A program made the translations under genes and the position numbers. DNA of 20,412 nt from JAQVUB01 sp033809415 (lineage in GTDB: Bacteria; Verrucomicrobiota; Lentisphaeria; Oligosphaerales; Oligosphaeraceae). Under the pieces are notes generated by a model. That model searched no databases. It worked only from the letters and a program-made list of their open reading frames with translations, and was not told the DNA's origin. How positions within the stretch are numbered: position 1 is the first letter of the stretch; every line of letters starts with the position of its first letter. Positions 6,643 through 13,017 of the stretch are shown here, in pieces. The stretch lies in NCBI GenBank assembly GCA_033809415.1, contig JAPXLT010000054.1, positions 1 to 20,412 of the forward strand. Direction: 5' to 3'.

Positions 6643-8595
6643 ATGAGTAAACTGCAGATCAGCAAGAACCGGTATTATGCCTATCGTTCGTTTTATCCGG
6701 AAATTGCCACGATGAAGAAATTTCGCGCGGCTGGGGTAGACACGTATTCGGTCATGATATCGAACGTTTTCAATGCGCTGGGCACGCCCTATACCAAGTA
6801 TCCCATGGTCTGGACGGCAAAGGATACGTATGACTTGGATGCAGCAACCGCACCCTTCCGGGACATTCTCAAGGAGATTCCGGATGCAAAGTTCATCTGT
6901 TTAGTCGATCTGAATACGCCGTTATGGTGGACACGTTATCTTGGTGCGCATGGCGCCCGTTTTGATTCCTATGTTGATCTGGGGCGCATCGTCTCCAGCA
7001 GCTTGTGGCGGCGTGAAACCGCAAATTATCTGAAGGTGCTTTTACGCCATCTGGATACGGTTCTGGATAGACGCATCCGGGCCTATGCCTTTGGTTGCGG
7101 CGGGGGCACGGAATGGCAGGATCGCAACCGGGCGGGGGGTAGTCTTTTCCGGCTGGCGGCTTTCCGGAAATGGATGGCAGACAAGGGGAAAGGCGACTCT
7201 GTTGATATTCCTTCCATTACCAGAAGGGAATGCGGGAGCCGGGAATTTGCGTCTTTCACCGGAAAAGAAGGAATCGACAGGAACAAGGTAAGCTACTGGT
7301 ATGGCTATGGAGACTCCGAGGTCGACCCGCTGATACGCAACTCCGAACATGGTGGACTTTTCTTCGATCCCGAAACGGATGCCGAAGTCATCGATTACTT
7401 CACATTTATCAACGATGAAATGGCTGGCACCATTGATTATTTCCTGCATGAAGCCAAAAGCGTCGTTCGACCGGAGGTGGAACTGGGGGCGATCTACGGA
7501 TATGTGACTTCGATCGGCCAGTACATGTTGAGTCAGAGCGGGCATCTTGGCTATGAAAAGCTGTTGCAGTCACCGGCCCTCGATTTTCTGCTGGCGCCAG
7601 CCACTGACGGAAAGATGGGCGGGGGCAGCGGCTCCCATTGCGTAGTTGGCAGCATCCACGCCTACGGCAAGGAGATGCTGAATTCCTCCGACAACAAGAC
7701 CAGCACCAGCAAGGGACCGGATGGGCAGGATATGAATCCGAATTGGGTTACCTGGCATGACGAAGTGCAAGTCAAAGCGGGGATCAAAAGGGAAACCGCC
7801 ATCAATTTGATCAACCACACCTCGCTATGGTTTTTTGACATGTGGGGCGGTTCGTTCAGCGATGCGGCCATAGAAACCGTTGCACAATGTAAAAAAATCT
7901 GGGATGAGGAAGTCGTTCTCCCGGTCGTGGAAAACAGCCAGGTGCTCATGCTGGTTGATCCGAAGAATCTCATGTATTTGAATTCAATGCATCCGCATTG
8001 CCATTGTTTCCATGTACCCTGGAAGATGTTGCTGAGCCGCTGCGGGGCACCGTTTTTAATCGCCTCCTTCAACGATCTGCCCAAGTTGGATATGAAGCGT
8101 TTCAAGCTGGTGATATTCTGTCATCCCTTCGAGATCAACGCCAGGGATCAAAGAATGCTTGATGAGTATGTTCTGAACCAGTCGCGGCACGTGGTCTGGA
8201 CCTATGGGCCGGGAATTATCCATGATCGCCGTTGGAATCCGGAGCATGTGAAAGAGATTTGCGGAACAGATTTTGGAACCCCCGGCATCAGCAAAGTGGA
8301 AAAGCAGAATTGGACATCGGTTTACGTCTACAATCCTGACACCGTGACGGTGGAAAACCTGCGCGACATCGCCCGGGACGCCGGCGTCTTGCTGTACTGC
8401 TCCCAGCCACGTCCGGTTTACGCCAACGAGCGACTGGTGGCAGTGCATACCGCCGAAGTGGAAACCCTGAAAATCAGCTTCCCACGCAAATGTGCGCTGA
8501 TTACTGAACTGTTTTCCGGAAGGCAATACCGCAATACCGACAGGCTCGAGGTCACCAGCAACGGAGCGGATACATGGTTGTTCCGTCTCGAATAA
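6643..8595 (+). CDS. GH42-like (beta-galactosidase-like) glycoside hydrolase, cytoplasmic
   Basis: 650-aa protein without a signal peptide. Residues ~10-425 look like a TIM barrel of the GH42/GH-A type. They begin with 'ATMKKFRAAGVDTYSVMIS'. A candidate acid/base glutamate lies in GCGGGTEWQD (E157), and later strands include 'SLWFFDMWGG' near 394-403. Residues ~430-560 ('SQVLMLVDP', 'KLVIFCHPFEINARDQ') resemble the beta-galactosidase trimerisation/GATase-like domain, and ~570-650 a small beta domain. Substrate is unknown. I start at 6643 because AAGGAG lies 7 nt upstream; the open frame runs back to 6331 but that part is repeat and hairpin sequence. It heads a plus-strand group with the SIS protein and SDR, divergent from the rhamnosidases. 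The family assignment is by architecture and not certain. Confidence 0.75.
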   Translation: MSKLQISKNRYYAYRSFYPEIATMKKFRAAGVDTYSVMISNVFNALGTPYTKYPMVWTAKDTYDLDAATAPFRDILKEIPDAKFICLVDLNTPLWWTRYLGAHGARFDSYVDLGRIVSSSLWRRETANYLKVLLRHLDTVLDRRIRAYAFGCGGGTEWQDRNRAGGSLFRLAAFRKWMADKGKGDSVDIPSITRRECGSREFASFTGKEGIDRNKVSYWYGYGDSEVDPLIRNSEHGGLFFDPETDAEVIDYFTFINDEMAGTIDYFLHEAKSVVRPEVELGAIYGYVTSIGQYMLSQSGHLGYEKLLQSPALDFLLAPATDGKMGGGSGSHCVVGSIHAYGKEMLNSSDNKTSTSKGPDGQDMNPNWVTWHDEVQVKAGIKRETAINLINHTSLWFFDMWGGSFSDAAIETVAQCKKIWDEEVVLPVVENSQVLMLVDPKNLMYLNSMHPHCHCFHVPWKMLLSRCGAPFLIASFNDLPKLDMKRFKLVIFCHPFEINARDQRMLDEYVLNQSRHVVWTYGPGIIHDRRWNPEHVKEICGTDFGTPGISKVEKQNWTSVYVYNPDTVTVENLRDIARDAGVLLYCSQPRPVYANERLVAVHTAEVETLKISFPRKCALITELFSGRQYRNTDRLEVTSNGADTWLFRLE

Positions 8596-8622
8596 TGATG
8601 TCGGACGCAGTTCACTTGAAGC

Positions 8623-8685
8623 TTTTTTAACCACGAAATACACGAAAAATTTTCGTGCTTTTTCGTGTATTTCGTGGTTAAAAAA
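8623..8685. repeat. 27-bp perfect palindrome, likely bidirectional terminator-like hairpin
   Basis: The arms 8623-8649 and 8659-8685 are exact inverse complements (TTTTTTAACCACGAAATACA continuing to CGAAAAA), with a 9-nt loop TTTTCGTGC. The hairpin starts 27 nt after the hydrolase stop and ends in six A on the plus strand, so U-tracts occur on either transcript. It belongs to the common 'AACCACGAA...CACGAA' family of intergenic repeats. An expanded relative is at 19481-19607. Confidence 0.85.
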
Positions 8686-8725
8686 TCGTATTGCTACGCA
8701 CCCTGCACCCTATGGAGAATGACCG

Positions 8726-10249
8726 ATGACAAGTTGGGAAAAGGAAGCAGAAAACTTTTTAGTCAATGAGACAGAATTTCATTTGGGTTTTCTGCCCAGT
8801 GAGGCAAGGAATCCGCTGACCATGCACCTTGACGAGGATTTTCAGCGGTCCACTGCGGAGGGAGTCAAGACACTGCTTGCCTGCGACCTGGCTCTGCTGT
8901 CGCATTTTCGTAACGCGCTCGAGCGTCCGGAATATGCCTCGCTGATCGAAGCCATGCGCCATGCACGCAAGATCGTCTTTTCCGGCTGTGGTGCCACCGG
9001 GCGCCTGGCAATTCTTCTCGAGAGTGCCTGGAATGAGACACATCCTGAGAAAGCACGGGTTCTTTCTATTATGACCGGTGGAGATTTTGCCCTGATCCGT
9101 TCTGTGGAAAATTTTGAGGATTATCAGGAAGTCGGCAAAAAACAGGTCGAGGAGCTTGGTCTGAACTCGGAGGACCTGCTTATCGGCATTACCGCAACAG
9201 GTGAAACTGCTTCGATTATCGGCTCGGCGCGTGAAGCTGCCGCACGCGGTGCCCGCGTCTTCATGCTGATCTGCGTTCCGGCGGAAATCCCCTGTTCGCG
9301 TCTGGAGCGCTGCCGTGAATTGTATACGCTCCCGAACGTGACGATCCTTGATATACCCATTGGCGGAATGGCGATAACGGGTTCAACCCGCATGCAGTCA
9401 AGCACGATTGAACTGCTGGTTGCCGCCTCCGCATTGGAAACTGCCACTGGATGCTCGGGAGTGGATTATGGGGAAGCCTATGAACAGCTCTTGCATTCGC
9501 TGAGTACCCCCAAAAGTATTTCCTCCATTGCTTCTTGCATCGATTTCGAGCATGAGGCTTACAGCAAGCATCGCCTGATTGATTACCAGCCAAATGATCT
9601 CCTGATCGACATTTTAAGTGATACGACGGAACGCTCGCCCACGTTCATGATCCCACCCTATAAATCACTGGATGAAGTGGATGCGCCGGAACCATGGGCA
9701 ATGGTGCGGAATCCGACCAAATCCACCGAAGCGATCTGGCAGGAGTTGCTGCGTCGTCCTCCCCGGTGTATTGCCTGGACGCGTCAGGATTACGAGCGCG
9801 CCAATCTTGCTGTGCTGCTACAAAAAGGGATTCCGCGAATTGACACGCAGGCGCTGATGCGCATTCCACTTGGCGGCGAACTTCCAATCCGGAATGCTAT
9901 TGCAGTTCCGATCTGTAATCAGCCTGAAGGAGCACTGCTTATCCAGGATCAATCCATTGGCTCGAAGGTCGTCCCAACTCCTTTGCGGCTGTTCGAGCAT
10001 TTGCGGATGAAGCTGGTCATGAATATTATTTCTACGGGAACCATGGTCAAATTCGGAAGAGTCCGCAGCAATTACATGATTCATCTGGCGATTTCCAACA
10101 AAAAGCTGGTGGACCGCGCAACCCGGATCATCTCGGAACTTTGCCATGTTACCTATGAACAAGCCTGCCGCGAACTCTTCCGCACCCAATCGATGCAGAC
10201 CTGCAAGAACACATCGCCGGTTGCAGAAACCATCAGAAGATTGTCATGA
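8726..10249 (+). CDS. Double SIS-domain protein of the MurQ / glucokinase regulatory protein type
   Basis: 507-aa cytoplasmic protein. The N-terminal half matches the N-acetylmuramic acid 6-phosphate etherase (MurQ) pattern: SGCGATGRLA at 86-95, E99, TGGDFALIRSVENFED at 117-132, GITATGETASIIGSA at 154-168 and ITGSTRMQSSTIELL at 217-231. These are the SIS sugar-phosphate loops, with the two glutamate-bearing segments in the expected places. MurQ is ~300 aa; here a further ~250 residues (from 'DTTERSPTFMIPPYKSLDEVD') form a second, more divergent half, as in the eukaryotic glucokinase regulator GCKR and its bacterial relatives. So it may be an etherase acting on MurNAc-6-P or a related sugar acid ether, or a sugar-phosphate sensor. 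GGAG lies 9-10 nt before the ATG. It follows the GH42-like gene after the palindrome. Confidence 0.85.
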   Translation: MTSWEKEAENFLVNETEFHLGFLPSEARNPLTMHLDEDFQRSTAEGVKTLLACDLALLSHFRNALERPEYASLIEAMRHARKIVFSGCGATGRLAILLESAWNETHPEKARVLSIMTGGDFALIRSVENFEDYQEVGKKQVEELGLNSEDLLIGITATGETASIIGSAREAAARGARVFMLICVPAEIPCSRLERCRELYTLPNVTILDIPIGGMAITGSTRMQSSTIELLVAASALETATGCSGVDYGEAYEQLLHSLSTPKSISSIASCIDFEHEAYSKHRLIDYQPNDLLIDILSDTTERSPTFMIPPYKSLDEVDAPEPWAMVRNPTKSTEAIWQELLRRPPRCIAWTRQDYERANLAVLLQKGIPRIDTQALMRIPLGGELPIRNAIAVPICNQPEGALLIQDQSIGSKVVPTPLRLFEHLRMKLVMNIISTGTMVKFGRVRSNYMIHLAISNKKLVDRATRIISELCHVTYEQACRELFRTQSMQTCKNTSPVAETIRRLS

Positions 10250-10263
10250 ACATCTGGCCGAGG

Positions 10264-10282
10264 ACACGAAAATTTTTCGTGC
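10264..10282. terminator. Short palindrome after the SIS gene
   Basis: CACGAAAATTTTTCGTG (about 10265-10281) is a 17-bp palindrome with 8-bp arms, starting ~15 nt after the SIS stop codon. It has few GC pairs and no long U-tract, so termination is only possible, not shown. Confidence 0.3.
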
Positions 10283-10387
10283 TACTATCACTCGATTTCT
10301 TCTTTTTTGTGAAAGATTTTCAGAAAACCGATGTGCAAATTACTGGCCTTGAATCTCTTTCTCATTTTTGAGATTTTTTTTTGGCCA

Positions 10388-10678
10388 GGGATTATGTCGC
10401 GCCCTTACAGGGCTTTGCCGATGGTGAGATCCCTGACCCAGGGCGTTGCCCTGGGCTGGTATGTCACGCCCCTTCAGGGCTAATTCCAACATTGCCGATC
10501 CGTCCGATTCGACTGATCAGTCGGAGAAAACAATAGACCAGATCACAAATTCGCGAGCCATTCCATCCGTCAGAGCAGCAACCCATAGAAAAATTTTCCG
10601 AGTTTTCCGTGCTTTCCGTGGACAAAAAATGGGTTGTGGGCGTTAGCCCACGCCAAGTCCATTAGTGTCTTTCGTTGT
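10388..10678 (+). repeat. Composite intergenic repeat, copy B (full hairpin core plus GTGGGC hairpin)
   Basis: Blocks in order: ATTATGTCGCGCCCTTACAG, CCCAGGGCGTTGCCCTGGGC, TATGTCACGCCCCTTCAGGG, TCCAACATTGCCGATCCGTC, ACCAGATCACAAATTCGCGA, CCATTCCATCCGTCAG, CCGAGTTTTCCGTGCTTTCC, then GTGGGCGTTAGCCCAC and CGCCAAGTCC. Most of the 10250-10813 spacer is this element; 10283-10387 is AT-rich with no gene seen. Small ORFs inside it (for example 10446-10646) also occur as fragments in the other copies and look like repeat translations, not genes. Confidence 0.8.
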
Positions 10679-10685
10679 AAAAAAA

Positions 10686-10769
10686 CTGTCGCCCAGCTTT
10701 ACCGACGCATTGCGGGACGATTTGCAAAAGATGCGTTACCAGCTGAAAAAACAAGAAGTTGTGCGATAG
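10686..10769 (+). pseudogene. Possible C-terminal gene fragment
   Basis: One frame reads LSPSFTDALRDDLQKMRYQL then KKQEVVR and a TAG stop. It looks like an amphipathic helical C-terminus and is cut off upstream by the composite repeat, with no start codon or ribosome binding site. It may be the tail of a gene whose body was lost when the repeat arrived, or simply chance. No family is recognised. Confidence 0.2.
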
Positions 10770-10813
10770 TATAGCAATTTGCATTCGCCATAAACTATAA
10801 GGAAGGCATTTCA

Positions 10814-11569
10814 ATGGAAATAAAACTGGATTTCTCGGGATACGTTGCCATGTGCAGCGGAGGCGCCAGCGGCATGGGGCTGCTGGCAGGGCAAAAATTT
10901 GCGGCATCGGGTGCCAAGGTAGTGCTTTGCGATATCAATGAATCCGCCGTCCTTGCCGCCGCTGCGGAAATCTGCGCCAGTGGCGGCGAGGCCATCGGGC
11001 TGCAGGTGGATGTCCGGGAATACTCTCAAATTGCGCAGGCGGTTAAAACCACAGTTGACAAATTCGGCAGAGTGGATTATCTCATCAATGCCGCCGGTGG
11101 AGCCTCGAGCCGTATCTTCCAGTGCAGCAATGCCTTCCGTGACCGTGACCCGGAGATTTTAAGCTGGGGCTTGGATGTCAACCTGAAGGGGGCGTTGTTG
11201 TTTGACCGGGCCGTCATTGGCCAGATGCTGGATCAGAAGCACGGCGTGATTATCCATTTCGGTTCCGTATCCGGGGAAGAACCTTCCCCAAGTTGCCCCG
11301 ATTATGCAGCGTCAAAATCTGCTATGCATGGTCTCACAAAAGCAATTGCGGCCTATGGCGCACCCCATGTCCGCTGCTGTTGCGTCGTCCCGGGTCCCGT
11401 GCTGACACGCCCAGGAATGGCAAATATGAAAACCCCACTTGGCCGCGCCGCAGAACCCTGGGAACTAGTGGATTTCATCCTCTACCTCTGCGATGATAAA
11501 CACGGCGGATTCTTTACCGGCTCATCACACGTCCTGGACGGCGGACGCCTGCTCGCAAATTACAAATAG
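10814..11569 (+). CDS. SDR-family NAD(P)-dependent oxidoreductase
   Basis: 251-aa classical short-chain dehydrogenase/reductase, cytoplasmic. The cofactor loop is SGGASGMG at 15-22 (first residue Ser instead of the common Thr). D40 at the end of the second strand suggests NAD preference, and D66-V67 binds adenine. NAAGG is at 92-96, N123 lies in 'DVNLKG', the catalytic Ser lies in FGSVSG (149-154), and Y164-AAS-K168 supplies the catalytic pair. PG at 193-194 and 'SHVLDGGR' near the end are typical. AAGGAAGG lies ~7 nt before the ATG. Substrate cannot be told; its location suggests a sugar, polyol or sugar acid. It follows the SIS gene after a repeat-filled 564-bp gap, so it may have its own promoter. 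Confidence 0.93.
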   Translation: MEIKLDFSGYVAMCSGGASGMGLLAGQKFAASGAKVVLCDINESAVLAAAAEICASGGEAIGLQVDVREYSQIAQAVKTTVDKFGRVDYLINAAGGASSRIFQCSNAFRDRDPEILSWGLDVNLKGALLFDRAVIGQMLDQKHGVIIHFGSVSGEEPSPSCPDYAASKSAMHGLTKAIAAYGAPHVRCCCVVPGPVLTRPGMANMKTPLGRAAEPWELVDFILYLCDDKHGGFFTGSSHVLDGGRLLANYK

Positions 11570-11916
11570 TAACGCTGTAATTTGGGGTAGACCGACGTCC
11601 GCAACCTGTTTTTGTGCTTTTCGTTGTTCAAAAAAATCCCCCATTACGCATCGCAATCCGTAAAATTGCGGATCGAGTTTCCGAAAATCTTTCCATGTTT
11701 TTCAGATTGCTAACCGTTTTTTCTTTGTTACTAGACATTCGCTTAACTGATAATCAGTTTATATATAAGACATTGCGACTTGTTACTAGGCATTCTTTGT
11801 CATTCTCCATATCCATTCTCGGAAGGAGTGAAAGGACACGCTTGAACTTATCTACTTCATACTTCAGGATATTGTCTTTCTTCGCTTCTGTGTGATGGAG
11901 ATGACGTGAAAGAACG
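11570..11916. other. Spacer with a repeat remnant, possible HTH remnant and a 16-bp direct repeat
   Basis: No gene is supported. About 11590-11637 resembles the hairpin module (GACGTCCGCAACCTG then TTTTCGTTGTTCAAAAA). Around 11653-11718, one plus-strand frame reads IRKIADRVSENLSMFFRLL, faintly like a LacI helix-turn-helix. At 11725-11740 and 11780-11795 there is a direct repeat TTGTTACTAG(A/G)CATTC, 55 bp apart. Base composition falls sharply to AT-rich from about 11690. Confidence 0.4.
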
Positions 11917-12564
11917 TCATTGTGTATTTGATGTGTCCTCAGATATTTCCTTGGATTCCTCAGAAAGCTTATCTTGGACATTCACTTTATATTTGATAGC
12001 AATATTTTTAACTTCAAACCAAGTATCATCTATGAGTTTTTCTTCTTCTTTCAAATTATATCCTGTAAAAATTTTCCAGAATGGCCACTCCCATATACGA
12101 TTTGGAATTTTCTGAAATGCTTGATATGCGTTTGTCCAAGCGTTTATGTGCTTTTGATAAGCCACTCTAAAATCTTCCGGACAGTCACTTAGGTCAATTT
12201 GTTGCATCTGCTCAACCATAGAAGCAAGAGACTTTTTTGCTTCTGAAATAGATCTAGGTGTCCCTATTGATTCACTTATCGCTCTATCTTTAGCAATCAC
12301 CGCCTCTATGGCTTTCTTTTCCGTGCTTCCAAATCTGATGCCAATAATGAGTACAATAATTAAGATTGTAACGGTCGAGATTACAAGCCTGAAGATCGTT
12401 TTATTTCTACGTTTTTTTCCCTGTACAACTTGAACCGGATTAGAGTTCTCTACCGTCATGCTTTTCCCACATTTAGGACAAAAGACGTTTTCTCCGATTT
12501 GTTCAGACAGGAAAGGTGATTCAGAAGCGCAATGCGGACAACATGAAATCACATGAAACGGCAT
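11917..12564 (-). CDS. Zinc-ribbon, single-pass membrane protein of unknown function
   Basis: 215 aa. The N-terminus has two CxxC pairs, CPHC (9-12) and CPKC (29-32), spaced as in small zinc-ribbon (MJ0042-like) domains. A basic stretch KKRRNK (50-55) is followed by one strong membrane helix at about 58-77 (RLVISTVTILIIVLIIGI). The remaining ~135 residues are mostly helical and charged, with a Trp-rich 'IWEWPFWKIF' patch, and presumably lie on the far side of the membrane. AAGGAGA lies ~9 nt upstream of the ATG. It follows the immunity gene on the same strand after ~150 nt. I do not recognise the family. By position it might be an extra immunity or accessory factor for the toxin, or unrelated cargo; this is inference. 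Codon use is strongly AT-rich. Confidence 0.75.
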   Translation of the reverse strand: MPFHVISCCPHCASESPFLSEQIGENVFCPKCGKSMTVENSNPVQVVQGKKRRNKTIFRLVISTVTILIIVLIIGIRFGSTEKKAIEAVIAKDRAISESIGTPRSISEAKKSLASMVEQMQQIDLSDCPEDFRVAYQKHINAWTNAYQAFQKIPNRIWEWPFWKIFTGYNLKEEEKLIDDTWFEVKNIAIKYKVNVQDKLSEESKEISEDTSNTQ

Positions 12565-12628
12565 GAACCATCTCTCCTTCTTATAGGAACAATTGTGTGA
12601 TGGTAGCAGGTTGAATTTGCTAATTTCT

Positions 12629-12677
12629 ATGAATGATATGATGCCAATGTAAAGTTTTGTCTATCGGCATCATTCAT
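12629..12677 (-). terminator. Imperfect hairpin between the immunity gene and the zinc-ribbon gene
   Basis: ATGAATGAT-ATG-ATGCC (12629-12645) pairs with GGCATCATTCAT (12666-12677) through a 12-bp stem with a 3-nt bulge and a ~20-nt loop. It lies 35 nt after the immunity stop. There is no clear U-tract, so it may be an attenuator, an RNA-stability element or chance. Confidence 0.3.
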
Positions 12678-12711
12678 AAGAAGGACTTGGCAATCTTATC
12701 AAAAGATTTGG

Positions 12712-13017
12712 TTAGTACTCGAAGTCGATTTCACAATCACCATCAATGGTGAAGTGAAATTTGGCGCTTTTCCAATTGGCAACTGCTTTGACCTTGATGT
12801 TTATGAAAATCGTTTCAAGCTTGTCGATATCTTCTTCATCGATGTCGATTGGAGTTTTTTCTCCATTGACATCTACCCATGATTCGAAGCTGACATCACC
12901 TTCATCAAAGGTTTTATAGTTGAGATTCATCTGCTGCCAATTCTCTGGCGCATATTGCGCCAGAACATCGGCCAACTCCTGCATTTCCTGATCAAAATTC
13001 GGGGTCTTGTCAGACAT
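12712..13017 (-). CDS. YezG-like (DUF600-type) immunity protein
   Basis: Small acidic protein (101 aa) predicted to bind and neutralise the nuclease toxin encoded just upstream. Features matching the YezG/DUF600 immunity family are a helical start ('LADVLAQYAPENWQQMNLNY'), an aromatic and acidic middle, and the C-terminal 'KFHFTIDGDCEIDFEY', similar to the family's usual '...DIDFDY' end. The ATG at 13017 has AGGAG 8 nt upstream, inside the last toxin codons, and the start overlaps the toxin stop in ATGTCTGA (13010-13017). This tight coupling is usual for toxin-immunity pairs. A longer start at 13044 is possible but has no better ribosome site. The toxin's endonuclease type is commonly paired with this immunity family, which supports the call. 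Confidence 0.8.
   Translation of the reverse strand: MSDKTPNFDQEMQELADVLAQYAPENWQQMNLNYKTFDEGDVSFESWVDVNGEKTPIDIDEEDIDKLETIFINIKVKAVANWKSAKFHFTIDGDCEIDFEY

Noticed and set aside
10446..10646. Plus-strand ORF in the composite repeat
   Set aside because: Its peptide recurs in pieces in the other repeat copies, consistent with repeat DNA and not with a gene.
11614..11895. Plus-strand ORF 11614-11895 as an intact gene
   Set aside because: AT-rich spacer translation, GTG start within a repeat remnant; only a short HTH-like stretch is notable and is reported as a weak finding.
11754..11981. Minus-strand ORF 11754-11981 as a separate small gene
   Set aside because: It begins inside the zinc-ribbon gene in another frame, has no ribosome site and shows no recognisable pattern.
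12595..12711. Small RNA or antitoxin RNA in the gap after the immunity gene
   Set aside because: Only an imperfect 12-bp stem is visible, without promoter or U-tract; listed as a weak hairpin only.
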